This document shows, one piece after another, positions 23,122 through 31,968 of a DNA stretch of 40,612 bases. The position numbers were made by a program, and so were the translations under genes. Positions within the stretch are counted from its first letter, which is position 1; each line of letters opens with the position of its first letter. The notes below the pieces were generated by a model, which was given only the letters and a program-made list of their open reading frames with translations, searched no databases and was not told the DNA's origin. Origin of the DNA: GCA-2401735 sp051252095 (GTDB taxonomy: Bacteria; Pseudomonadota; Gammaproteobacteria; Burkholderiales; Methylophilaceae); the NCBI GenBank assembly GCA_051252095.1, contig JBPOFK010000020.1:1-40612 (forward strand). Reading direction: 5' to 3'.

Positions 23122-24135
23122 AATAACCCTATAAAAACAATATTTGTTTGTGAGTTTATCACTGGAGGTGGTTTAAATCATAGTGAGCTTGATTCATCAT
23201 TAGTCAGTGAAGGTTTGTTGATGAGAGATGCCTTGTTGAAGGATTTGTCCACGCTACCGTATGAATTATTCGTCACAGTTGATGCTAGGCTCTTATCTTC
23301 AGAATCAATGATACAAATGCAAAGCATTTCAGCCACTGATGATGTCTGGGAAAAGTGGGATAAATTAATTTCGCAAGTCGATGCTGTCTGGATTATTGCA
23401 CCCGAAACGGATGGCTATTTACAAAAGTTAACTAGTCTTGTGTTGAAACATCAAAAAATCGTTATCGGTTGTGGGTTAACCACAATTGATATATGTCGCA
23501 GCAAGTTATCAAGCTATTATTTTTTCAAGCAACATGATCTACATACCATTCATACCTTCTTGAGTACAAATTGGGATAAAACATTATCAAGAAAATGGGT
23601 TGTTAAGCCAGATGATGGTGCAGGTTGTGAAGAAACAAGGCTATTTGATCGTGCTGATGTGATGGACTGGATTGTCAATCAGCATATAACGCGAACACAC
23701 GTCATTCAGCCATATATTGAAGGTAGCCCAGCAAGTATCTCTTGCATCATGCATAAAGGGCATGCTCAGGTTTTAAGCTGTAATGAGCAGCTAATTTCGA
23801 TAAACAATAATGTATTGAGTTATCAAGGTTTTGTAATTAACGGCATGCAAGTTTATTGGAAACATTTTGCTGCTTTGGCAGAAAAGATAGCAAAGCTATT
23901 GCCCGATGCAAACGGTTATGTTGGCATTGATGTTATTGTCTGCAATACAGGTAAGAAGCAGCCAGAATTGATGATTCTTGAGGTGAATCCGCGCTTAACA
24001 ACAACATATGTTGGATTGGGTGAGGCAACAGGATTAAACCCTGCTAAATTAATCATTGATACCTTAACAGAAACATATCATGATCAATTAAAGATGGATA
24101 AAAATGAAGTATTGTTAAAGGTTGGACATGCGTAA
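23116..24135 (+). CDS. ATP-grasp ligase, MfnD-like (tyramine-glutamate ligase family)
   Basis: This 339-residue protein opens KTIFVCEFITGGGL followed by SLVSEGLLMRDALLKDL, a pattern I associate with MfnD-type ATP-grasp ligases that join glutamate to tyramine in methanofuran synthesis. The ATP loop is KWVVKPDDGAGCEE (near residue 162) and the metal site is ILEVNPRLTTTYVGL near 295. The start is GTG 23116 with GGA six bases upstream; an ATG two bases before it is out of frame. The stop overlaps the next gene by 8 bases. With MfnF- and MfnE-like genes in the same operon, a methylofuran role is the best inference, but the substrate is not shown. Confidence 0.78.
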   Translation: MQNNPIKTIFVCEFITGGGLNHSELDSSLVSEGLLMRDALLKDLSTLPYELFVTVDARLLSSESMIQMQSISATDDVWEKWDKLISQVDAVWIIAPETDGYLQKLTSLVLKHQKIVIGCGLTTIDICRSKLSSYYFFKQHDLHTIHTFLSTNWDKTLSRKWVVKPDDGAGCEETRLFDRADVMDWIVNQHITRTHVIQPYIEGSPASISCIMHKGHAQVLSCNEQLISINNNVLSYQGFVINGMQVYWKHFAALAEKIAKLLPDANGYVGIDVIVCNTGKKQPELMILEVNPRLTTTYVGLGEATGLNPAKLIIDTLTETYHDQLKMDKNEVLLKVGHA

Positions 24136-25168
24136 AACAATTGGATGGGATATTGGTGGTGCACACTTGAAAGCTGTTTTACTTGGAGAGCAGGGAGAGC
24201 TGGCGCTTGCCAAACAATTACTATGCCCGTTATGGTTAGGCTTAGATCAATTAGAACTTGCGATGACTGCGATGCTGAAGTTATTCAGGTGTTCAGTCAA
24301 TCAAGTCAATCATGCTGTCACAATGACAGGTGAACTGGTTGATTTATTCGATAGCCGCCAAGAAGGCGTCATGCAAATAGCACAATTTGTAGCACAAAAC
24401 CTTGGCCATGATGTTTTATTCTATAGGACGAGTGATTTTAATAAGACATCTTCATTTGTTTCGATTAATCAAGTTGCTAGCTGTGCAAGTGAAATTGCTT
24501 CTGCAAATTGGCATGCAAGCGCCAGTCTTATTGCAAAAAAGCAATCACCTGCATTATTCATTGATATTGGCAGTACAACAACAGATATTATTGCAATTGC
24601 GGGTGGTCATGTGGTTAATAACGATTGGACTGATGCGCAGCGATTGCAACAAGATACATTAGTTTATACTGGTGTTGTTAGGACACCCGTGATGGCAATT
24701 ACGCAGAAAATAGAAGTTGATGGTAAGTGTAGCAATATGGCCGCAGAATATTTTGCTACGACAGCTGATGTCTACCGTTTGACAGGAGAGTTGTCCGATG
24801 CTTCAGATATGGCGCCAACAGCTGATGGCGCAGACAAGACTGTGCTTGCAAGCGCTAAGCGATTAGCACGAATGGTGGGATATGATTTAGAAGATAAGCC
24901 GCTTGAAGTGTGGCGTGCTTTAGCGCATGCTTGCCGTGACAAGCAACTTAAGCAAATTATAAGTGCAATGGAAAAACACTTAACAACAGATATGTTGATT
25001 GTAGGTACTGGTGCTGGTTGCTTTCTCGTGAAAGAGGCAGCTAGCAAACTGAAGCAGCCTTATATGAACTTAACCAGTTTATTTAACGAAGCGCTACCAC
25101 CAGAGGTTGATGTTTGCTTCCCAGCATACGCAGTTGCAAAGCTTGCCTTTGAAAGTGAGCAACCATGA
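24128..25168 (+). CDS. MfnF-like protein, hydantoinase/oxoprolinase-related, H4MPT-linked
   Basis: The 346-residue protein has an ASKHA-type nucleotide fold: IGWDIGGAHLKAVL at the N-terminus and FIDIGSTTTDIIAI near residue 145. This is the family annotated as an H4MPT-linked C1 transfer pathway protein, related to archaeal MfnF, which couples the furan unit to glutamyl-tyramine in methanofuran synthesis. I chose ATG 24128, because AAAGG lies six bases upstream, over TTG 24122. The gene overlaps the MfnD-like gene by 8 bases and pabB by 4 (ATGA), so all are probably translated together. Confidence 0.8.
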   Translation: MRKTIGWDIGGAHLKAVLLGEQGELALAKQLLCPLWLGLDQLELAMTAMLKLFRCSVNQVNHAVTMTGELVDLFDSRQEGVMQIAQFVAQNLGHDVLFYRTSDFNKTSSFVSINQVASCASEIASANWHASASLIAKKQSPALFIDIGSTTTDIIAIAGGHVVNNDWTDAQRLQQDTLVYTGVVRTPVMAITQKIEVDGKCSNMAAEYFATTADVYRLTGELSDASDMAPTADGADKTVLASAKRLARMVGYDLEDKPLEVWRALAHACRDKQLKQIISAMEKHLTTDMLIVGTGAGCFLVKEAASKLKQPYMNLTSLFNEALPPEVDVCFPAYAVAKLAFESEQP

Positions 25169-26577
25169 GTGCTTTAGTACACAAGTTGCCATATCATCAT
25201 AACAGTGCAAACTTATTTGAGCGCATTGCACATGAGCCTTGGGCAATGTTGTTGGATAGCGGCCAGATGCTTGACCCATCGACAAACAAGCCCGGTAGTC
25301 AGTACGGTCAGTATGATATTTTAGTGGCCAACCCTATTGCAACCATTGTTAACAAAGGAGATGACACAACCATTGTTGATGGTTTAACTACGCAAGTTTC
25401 AAAGGAAGACCCTTTTAAGATTTTGAATGAATTACTTGCGAGATACCAAGCCAAGGACTTAGGCGTTCCATTTGCAGGTGGCGCAGTTGGTTATTTTTCT
25501 TATGATTTAGGCCGTAGGATAGAACAAATAGAGGATAAGAACACCCCAGAGGATATTCCGGAAATGATGTTAGGAATTTATGACTGGGCAGTGGTAGTAG
25601 ATCATCGGAAGCAACAGACGACATTGATTTCACATGGGCTCTCAGATCAAACTAAGCTTAATTGGCAAGCGATTTGTGGTTTATTTGAACCTCCATATCA
25701 ATATAGTGAAAATGTGTTTGAGGCTACTTCAGATACGCATTGTAACTTTACCCAGAAAAGCTACTTGGAGGCTTTTAAGCAGATAAAACATTATATTCAA
25801 GCTGGAGATTGCTATCAGGTCAATTTAGCGCAACGTTTTTCAGCTGATGTTGAAGGGGATAGCTGGACTGCTTATAAAAAGTTACGTACGATTAGTCCTG
25901 CACCTTTTATGGCTTTTATGCAGTTACCACATCAAGAAGGTGATTGTTTTCAAGTGCTATCGAATTCTCCAGAGCGTTGTATTCCGGTTATTGGCAAGCA
26001 TGTTGAAACAAGGCCAATACAAGGTACGCGGCCGCGTGCAAAAACTGTAGCTCAAGATTTAGCATACGCACAAGAGTTACAAACTAGCCTAAAAGACCAA
26101 GCCGAAAATCTCATGATTGTTGATTTGCTCAGAAATGATATTGGTAAAAGTTGTGAAACGGGTAGCGTTAAAGTTGAGAAACTATTTCAATTGCAAAGTT
26201 TTGCGAATGTCCATCATTTGGTGAGCATTGTCACCGCTAAGTTAAAGCAAAATACGACCGTTATTGATGTCTTAAAAGGGTGTTTTCCTGGCGGGTCAAT
26301 TACGGGTGCGCCTAAGGTGCGGGCGATGCAGATAATAGAAGAGCTGGAACCTAATCGAAGAGGAGTCTATTGCGGTGCTATAGGTTATATTGGTTTCGAT
26401 GGTAAAATGGATACTAACATAGCAATACGCACTGCTGTGAAATGTAAGGGTCAGTTAAGTTATTATGCAGGTGGTGGCATTGTTGCTGATTCTGATGGTG
26501 CAAAAGAGTACTTGGAAACGCTAGATAAAGCGTCTACTATGATAGAACTTTTAAAGTTTTTTAAAAGACGTGATTAA
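25165..26577 (+). CDS. pabB: Aminodeoxychorismate synthase component I (PabB-like)
   Basis: This 470-residue chorismate-binding enzyme would make 4-amino-4-deoxychorismate on the way to p-aminobenzoate, a building block of both folate and H4MPT. The catalytic domain has QAGDCYQVNLAQRF, NSPERC, DLLRNDIGK, FPGGSITGAPKVRAM and GVYCGAIGYIGFDG. The motif that is PIKGT in well-studied PabB, with a lysine nucleophile, reads PIQGT here (Gln286), so the mechanism may differ or the enzyme may be closer to a TrpE-like variant. No pabA or pabC is seen nearby. It overlaps the MfnF-like gene by 4 bases. The cofactor-gene setting favours PabB over TrpE. Confidence 0.85.
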   Translation: MSALVHKLPYHHNSANLFERIAHEPWAMLLDSGQMLDPSTNKPGSQYGQYDILVANPIATIVNKGDDTTIVDGLTTQVSKEDPFKILNELLARYQAKDLGVPFAGGAVGYFSYDLGRRIEQIEDKNTPEDIPEMMLGIYDWAVVVDHRKQQTTLISHGLSDQTKLNWQAICGLFEPPYQYSENVFEATSDTHCNFTQKSYLEAFKQIKHYIQAGDCYQVNLAQRFSADVEGDSWTAYKKLRTISPAPFMAFMQLPHQEGDCFQVLSNSPERCIPVIGKHVETRPIQGTRPRAKTVAQDLAYAQELQTSLKDQAENLMIVDLLRNDIGKSCETGSVKVEKLFQLQSFANVHHLVSIVTAKLKQNTTVIDVLKGCFPGGSITGAPKVRAMQIIEELEPNRRGVYCGAIGYIGFDGKMDTNIAIRTAVKCKGQLSYYAGGGIVADSDGAKEYLETLDKASTMIELLKFFKRRD

Positions 26578-26707
26578 AGCATTATTTAACGCATTTAAGA
26601 CCGGCCTGAATTTAGGTGAAATAACAAGAAAAATCAATTATTGTTTTTCATTGTCAAGTTATTGCCCAAAGTGGTTAGGTACAGCAAAAAATAAAAAGGA
26701 AAAAACT

Positions 26708-27322
26708 GTGTGGGTAGTTAAAATTGGTGGAAGTTTGTTAGGCTCACCAGAGTTGGAACGTTGGTTAGGCCTTTTTGCAAAATTTAGTGACGGCAATATA
26801 ATCATTGTTCCAGGCGGTGGCGTATTTGCGGATGCAGTACGAGATGCGCAAAAAGTATCGAAAATCAGTGAAGCTTGTGCGCATAAATTAGCAGTGCTGG
26901 CGATGGACCAGTTTGGGTTGTTACTTGCAAGCATGAAGCCTGAGTTGGCCGTAGCAAGAACTGAAATGGAAATTGATGAACGTACATGGCAACATCGCTG
27001 TATTATATGGCTGCCTAGTCAAATGGTGCTTGCCGATGACAATATCCCAAAAAGTTGGGATGTCACATCTGATAGTATTGCGGCTTGGCTTGCTGAAAAA
27101 GTAAATGCGCAGCAATTGGTGCTAGTGAAATCGGATAAACCTGAAGGGCCTGAATTAAGTTTGAGGATGATGAGTGAAACTGGTGTTGTTGACCAGGCAT
27201 TTAGTGATTTCGTGTTAAATAAAACGTTTGGTAAATGGATGCTTAAGAAAAGCGACCATGAATATTTCCTAGAAGGTGTCAATTATGAAACACTTGATAA
27301 AGTAGCTGGTTCAATACATTGA
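26708..27322 (+). CDS. Amino acid kinase family protein, MfnE-like
   Basis: The 204-residue domain opens with VVKIGGSLL and has VPGGGVFADAVRDAQ near residue 40, the nucleotide and substrate loops of the amino acid kinase fold. MfnE, which phosphorylates the aminomethylfuran phosphate in methanofuran synthesis, belongs to this fold, and methylotroph clusters carry such a gene (Orf9-like); the setting here agrees. I chose GTG 26708 because AAAGGA lies seven bases upstream and the fold starts at once. An in-frame GTG at 26570, overlapping pabB, would add 46 residues with no family match. It is followed without gap by the dehydratase-like gene (TGATG). Confidence 0.77.
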   Translation: MWVVKIGGSLLGSPELERWLGLFAKFSDGNIIIVPGGGVFADAVRDAQKVSKISEACAHKLAVLAMDQFGLLLASMKPELAVARTEMEIDERTWQHRCIIWLPSQMVLADDNIPKSWDVTSDSIAAWLAEKVNAQQLVLVKSDKPEGPELSLRMMSETGVVDQAFSDFVLNKTFGKWMLKKSDHEYFLEGVNYETLDKVAGSIH

Positions 27323-27696
27323 TGATGACTACAAAAAAAGTTTACACTGAGAATGAAGTAAAAGAGAAGCTGGCAAATGAATTGCCACATTGGTTTCTCG
27401 AAAATGGTTGGATCCGCCGTAAGTATAAAACAAGTGGATGGAAGGCGACCTTAATGGTTGTTAATACTGTAGGTCATTTAGCAGAGGCCGCTTGGCATCA
27501 TCCTGATTTAACAGTTTCTTATGCTTTTGTCATCGTTAAACTTTGTACGCATGATGCTAAGGGTATCACTGATAAAGACTTTGAGTTAGCGGCTAAAATT
27601 GAGCAAGTGATTGCATGGCAGCCTGCAATGGAAGAGGGCGCGCTAACCGGCACACCGAATGATGATGCCCGCTTTAAGTATATCAAATACGATTAA
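27322..27696 (+). CDS. Pterin-4a-carbinolamine dehydratase-like protein
   Basis: This 124-residue protein has the dehydratase signature: NTVGHLAEAAWHHPDL with the His-His-Pro centre, then VSYAFVIVKLCTHDAKGITDKDFELAAKIE. In animals the family recycles tetrahydrobiopterin; in bacteria it can also support phenylalanine hydroxylase, but no hydroxylase is present here. It closes the methylofuran/H4MPT operon with a TGATG junction, so a pterin-processing role in H4MPT synthesis is a reasonable inference. The start is one of two tandem ATGs at 27322 and 27325. It is convergent with the RND pump gene 15 bases downstream; no terminator is visible there. Confidence 0.83.
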   Translation: MMTTKKVYTENEVKEKLANELPHWFLENGWIRRKYKTSGWKATLMVVNTVGHLAEAAWHHPDLTVSYAFVIVKLCTHDAKGITDKDFELAAKIEQVIAWQPAMEEGALTGTPNDDARFKYIKYD

Positions 27697-27711
27697 CTGA
27701 TCGGTTTGAAT

Positions 27712-30700
27712 CTACTCAAAGACTTGCTTTTTGAACTTACCAAAATGTAGCATAATGGTTGGTAGGATGAGTAGATTTAAAATCGTTGATGTCACCAGCC
27801 CACCCACAATTATCGTTGCCATTGGCCCTTCAATTTCACGTCCAGGTTGATTGCTACCAGCAGCTAGTGGCAACAAGCCCAAGCCTGTAACAAGCGCTGT
27901 CATCAATATCGAGGGTAGACGTTCAGTAGCACCACGGATGCAGGTCTCTAGGTTCCAAATGCAATTTTCTTCATCAATTAAATGCTGAAAATGTGAAACC
28001 ATCATAATCGAGTTACGCAGGGTAATGCCAAACAAGGTGACGAAACCCACTAACGAGCCAAGTGATATCCAGCCACCGGTTAATAATGCAGCAATGACAC
28101 CGCCAATCAGTGCGAATGGCAGATTAACAAAGGTGAGTAACAGATTGCGCAATCTACCAAAAGCAACATACAGCATTAAGAATATAGCGACACCAGCTAG
28201 AATAGAGTGCACTAGCAGGTCCTCACGTGACTGTGCATTTGCTTCTGCTTCTCCAGTAAATTCAAGGTAGTTGCCTGCATGTAGTTGTATGTCGCTGTCG
28301 ATACGGCTGCGTAACTCGCTATTAAAACTGGCAAGGTCGCGGTCTCCTACATTGGCGGTAATTGTTTGTATGCGCTTGGCCCCAGCATGTAAGATTTTAG
28401 AGCGCCCATTTTCTTGCGATATAAAAGCAATATCCTTCAAATATAGTATTTTCCCATCTGGATTAAAGAAAGGAATGTTTTGAATATCACCTATATCATC
28501 GCGTGCTTCTTCCTCAAGTACTACGGTTAAACCAATGACATGATTGCCTAAATAGACCTGTGCAATCGGTACTCCCTCATAAGAGGCACGCAAAGCATCC
28601 AATACGTCGACTGTTTTTAATCCCCATTCAGTCAGCTTTTCTGGTCTTAATCGAATTACTGCTTGCGGGGTTCCAGGAGGTGATTGCAATAAAACATCTT
28701 CAGCGCCTTTAATGTCAGATACCAATGCTGCAATTTGCTGGGCATCACGGTCCAGTGCGTCCAAATCAGATCCATAAATATTAATGACCGTAGATGCAGC
28801 ATAGCCAGATATGGTTTCTTCTATACGCTCCGTTAAGAACGTATTAATTGCAAAGTTAACACCCACAAATCCTAGTTCAGCAACGCCATCGTCATCAGAA
28901 TCTTCGGTTTCGCCAGCAAGCTCTTCACGAATATCAGCGAGAATACGGTCTTGCTCCTTACCAGATAAGGTGCCAATTTCAATTTCAAATTCGCTATAGT
29001 GCGTACCAAATGTATCAGCGCCATTTGGTGCACGACCGACCCACTGGGTCACTGACTTAACACCATCAATCTTGCGCAAAACGGCTGAAACTTGTTTACC
29101 TAATCTCAGCGATTCTTTCTCTGATGTACCTGGCACTGCGGTCATATGCATAATGAAATGACCCTCGTGTAAAGCAGGGATAAATTGGCTTTTAAAGAGT
29201 AAAAGAATGCCGAGTCCTAAAGCAATTAATAGGAAGCTTCCTGTTAGGATAATTTTAAAATTACGCTCAATTTTTACGAGTAATTTCACATACACTTTTT
29301 TGATTGATTTGATGATGGGTGAATCTTCAGACTCCAGTTTTGCTGAGCCTAATAATAAATAACAAAGTGCGGGGGTAATTGTTAGTGCAACAACCAAAGA
29401 TGCCATAATGGCGGTAATATAGGCGAGCCCTAATGGTGCAAACAGTTTGCCAGCAACCCCACTAAGCGTCAGCAATGGCACAAATACTAAAGCAACGATA
29501 ATCGTCGCATACACCACAGAGCTACGAACTTCCATCGAGGCTTCGTAGACGACCTTGAAGTTGGATGCAGGTTTATCAAGTAGCTGGTTTTCGCGTAAGC
29601 GTCTAAAAATATTTTCTGTATCAATAATGGCATCATCAACCACTTCACCTAATGCGATTGCAAGTCCACCAAGCACCATAATGTTAAGCCCAACATTAAA
29701 GTAACTCAGAATGACAATAGCAGTAAGCAAAGATAACGGTATAGCCGTTGCGGATATAAAAGCAGTACGGACATTAAACAAAAACAAAAACAAAATGGTG
29801 ATGACAAGTGCAGAGCCGATTAGTATGTCTGTTCTCACACCTTCGATTGCGGTTTCAATAAAGTTGGCTGGGCGGAATAAACCCTCATGAAGCTCTACTT
29901 TTTCTCTGATTAGCGTTGGTTTAATTTCTTGTAATGCTGATTCTATGGCTAATGTAACTGCGTGTGTATTGGCGCCTAGCTGCCCTTGTACTGATAAATA
30001 GATACCCGTTTCTTCATTGATGGCGGCTGCGCTAATGGAAGGAGCAGGTGCTTCAATGACACGGCCAATATCTCCAATGGTGATTGAATGGCCATTTCTA
30101 TGAATGAGCGTCGCTTTGGCCAACTTTTCTGGAGTAGCTGCTTGTCCTTCAGTATTAATAATGATACGTTGATTGCTATTTTGAATGTAGCCAGCACCGC
30201 TGACACCAGTTGCTTTTTTGGTTGCCTCTACAACATCATTTATATTGATTTGGTATTGCAATAACTTAGCTGGGTTTACTTGTACTTGATATTGCCGTAC
30301 ATCACCGCCAAAAACATTGACATCTGCAACACCGGGTATCGCGAGTAAATGCGGTACAACAGTCCAGTCTACAAGGGTCCTTAACTCCATTAAGCTTCGG
30401 TGCTTAGATGTTAAGCCAAAGCCCAAAACAGTGCTGGCAGAAGAGGTAAGTGGCGTAATGTTAGGTATTATGCCAGTGGGTATGCGGTTACTTAATGTGC
30501 TCAAACGTTCAGCGACAACTTGTCTGTTGAGGTAAATATCAGTGTCTTCATTAAAAATAACCGTGACTACAGAAAGCCCAGGGATGGACTGTGAACGCAT
30601 CTCGGTTACGCCAACGGTGCCAGCGATTGCTGTTTCTATTGGTTGTGTGACTAAGCTTTCAACTAACTCAGCAGATAAGCCAGGCGACTCAGTTTGAATG

Positions 30701-30843
30701 ATGATTTGCGTTGGAGAAAACTCAGGGAAAACGTCTAGGTTGCTGCGGGTAAGACTATAAATACCATATAAGACAACAAGAATAGCAAGTCCTATGATAA
30801 CGCCATAAAATCGTATTGAGAAACGAACGATTGCTGACATCAT
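27712..30843 (-). CDS. RND efflux pump, CzcA/CusA heavy-metal family
   Basis: This 1043-residue inner-membrane proton antiporter would export a metal ion or other compound with the adaptor and outer-membrane protein encoded upstream. The N-terminus runs RSNLDVFPEFSPTQI, typical of the family. The TM4 charge-relay segment reads GEVVDDAIIDTEN (about residues 395-412), not the DFG...DGAVV form of CzcA or the DAAIVMVEN form of CusA; this resembles the less studied HME5 group. Substrate is unknown. The start is a double ATG (30843 and 30840). Its ribosome binding site AAGGTG is buried in a perfect hairpin directly before the start (30844-30873). Confidence 0.9.
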   Translation of the reverse strand: MMSAIVRFSIRFYGVIIGLAILVVLYGIYSLTRSNLDVFPEFSPTQIIIQTESPGLSAELVESLVTQPIETAIAGTVGVTEMRSQSIPGLSVVTVIFNEDTDIYLNRQVVAERLSTLSNRIPTGIIPNITPLTSSASTVLGFGLTSKHRSLMELRTLVDWTVVPHLLAIPGVADVNVFGGDVRQYQVQVNPAKLLQYQININDVVEATKKATGVSGAGYIQNSNQRIIINTEGQAATPEKLAKATLIHRNGHSITIGDIGRVIEAPAPSISAAAINEETGIYLSVQGQLGANTHAVTLAIESALQEIKPTLIREKVELHEGLFRPANFIETAIEGVRTDILIGSALVITILFLFLFNVRTAFISATAIPLSLLTAIVILSYFNVGLNIMVLGGLAIALGEVVDDAIIDTENIFRRLRENQLLDKPASNFKVVYEASMEVRSSVVYATIIVALVFVPLLTLSGVAGKLFAPLGLAYITAIMASLVVALTITPALCYLLLGSAKLESEDSPIIKSIKKVYVKLLVKIERNFKIILTGSFLLIALGLGILLLFKSQFIPALHEGHFIMHMTAVPGTSEKESLRLGKQVSAVLRKIDGVKSVTQWVGRAPNGADTFGTHYSEFEIEIGTLSGKEQDRILADIREELAGETEDSDDDGVAELGFVGVNFAINTFLTERIEETISGYAASTVINIYGSDLDALDRDAQQIAALVSDIKGAEDVLLQSPPGTPQAVIRLRPEKLTEWGLKTVDVLDALRASYEGVPIAQVYLGNHVIGLTVVLEEEARDDIGDIQNIPFFNPDGKILYLKDIAFISQENGRSKILHAGAKRIQTITANVGDRDLASFNSELRSRIDSDIQLHAGNYLEFTGEAEANAQSREDLLVHSILAGVAIFLMLYVAFGRLRNLLLTFVNLPFALIGGVIAALLTGGWISLGSLVGFVTLFGITLRNSIMMVSHFQHLIDEENCIWNLETCIRGATERLPSILMTALVTGLGLLPLAAGSNQPGREIEGPMATIIVGGLVTSTILNLLILPTIMLHFGKFKKQVFE

Positions 30844-30873
30844 GAAGCAGTCACCTTTACAGGTGACTGCTTC
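30844..30873 (-). promoter_or_regulatory. Hairpin masking the ribosome binding site of the RND pump gene
   Basis: A perfect 13-base inverted repeat (GAAGCAGTCACCT with AGGTGACTGCTTC) closes a 4-base loop that reads GTAA in the mRNA. The 3' arm ends at the base before the pump ATG and contains the ribosome binding site (AGGTG, eight bases from the ATG). The adaptor gene stops 57 bases upstream of the pump ATG. A T run follows on neither side, so it is not a typical terminator. Confidence 0.75.
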
Positions 30874-30900
30874 AACAAGTCAGTGCTGTGTTTTTCTAGA

Positions 30901-31968
30901 TTAATCATCATTTTCATTTTTAATGAGATATTTGAACTCTTCAGAGAGTAGCAACTGTGCACCCCTAACAACGACCTCGCTTTCAGCATCAAACCCCGCG
31001 TTAAACCAGCCAGTATCGACTTCTTTGTCAGCCATAATTGGCTTGCGAATAAATTGATCATCACCTTCTTTAAAATAAGCCCAAGGTGTGCCTGCATACC
31101 AGACAACAGCATTGCTTGGAATGATAATGCCGTTATTGATTGTATTTTTATCTGCACTTGCTTCAACCGTAACACGCATTCCTAAACGTAAATCCTTGGC
31201 AGGTGCGCTAAAGTAAAAAGTTTTGCCTGCACCATTACTGTCGGCTTGTGTTGCAGCAGAAACATACTCTGCACTAATTAACTGTTTGCCATTGAGAGGG
31301 CTGATCTTCACGATATCTCCCGCTTTTGGTTCTGGAGCGCTAAATGGCAGGCTAACTTGTATGAGCATGTTCTTTCTTAAAAGTAGCTTTTGAAATACAG
31401 AAGATGTTTGGTTGCTCAGTGCCGCTCTAGCCAGAGAATCACCCCATTTTAGTTTGGCGTTTGCCTGCAAATTCTTAAGCTCCAATAATTTGCTATTAAT
31501 ATTTGCTTTATCTGTATTGACCAAAGCAAGCGCCTGTTGAACAGCAAGATCAGATACATTTTTATCATCAGCATTAAGTGTTCTTAGGCGCTCATACTGT
31601 GTTTGATGTTGTTGGCTATTTGCTTTTAATACACTGAGTTCAGCATTTAAATTGAGCAATGTTGTTTTTGCTTCAATCAGTGTGTCAATCGGCATGACAA
31701 TGCCAAAACTCTTGATTTCGTCTAGATAGGCCATTTCTTTGACTTTAGCTGAGCTGATACCACTGTTTTTTTGAACAGCAGGGGAAAGGCTAACAATGCT
31801 GATACCTTCCTTTTCGGTAACCCGGTCTAAGCTTTCTATTTCCTCCTCTTGTTCTGTACGAAAATCTTCATATTCATCTTTCCCATAAAAAACAAGCATC
31901 CAAAACAGAATGACGATTAATAAAGCTTGCAATCCAATAATAATGGCAGATTTTTTGTTCATCATCAT
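30901..31968 (-). CDS. RND periplasmic adaptor (membrane fusion) protein
   Basis: The 355-residue protein has one N-terminal membrane anchor (ALLIVILFWMLVFYG, about 14-28), a region where VKEMAYLDEIKSFGIVMP starts the lipoyl-like part, a helical hairpin (about 100-190), and a beta-barrel with AGDIVKISPLNGKQ and LRLGMRVTVEAS. It links pump and outer-membrane channel across the periplasm. The start ATG overlaps the stop of the outer-membrane gene by 4 bases. No histidine-rich metal-binding stretch is seen, which leaves the metal role unproved. Confidence 0.87.
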   Translation of the reverse strand: MMMNKKSAIIIGLQALLIVILFWMLVFYGKDEYEDFRTEQEEEIESLDRVTEKEGISIVSLSPAVQKNSGISSAKVKEMAYLDEIKSFGIVMPIDTLIEAKTTLLNLNAELSVLKANSQQHQTQYERLRTLNADDKNVSDLAVQQALALVNTDKANINSKLLELKNLQANAKLKWGDSLARAALSNQTSSVFQKLLLRKNMLIQVSLPFSAPEPKAGDIVKISPLNGKQLISAEYVSAATQADSNGAGKTFYFSAPAKDLRLGMRVTVEASADKNTINNGIIIPSNAVVWYAGTPWAYFKEGDDQFIRKPIMADKEVDTGWFNAGFDAESEVVVRGAQLLLSEEFKYLIKNENDD

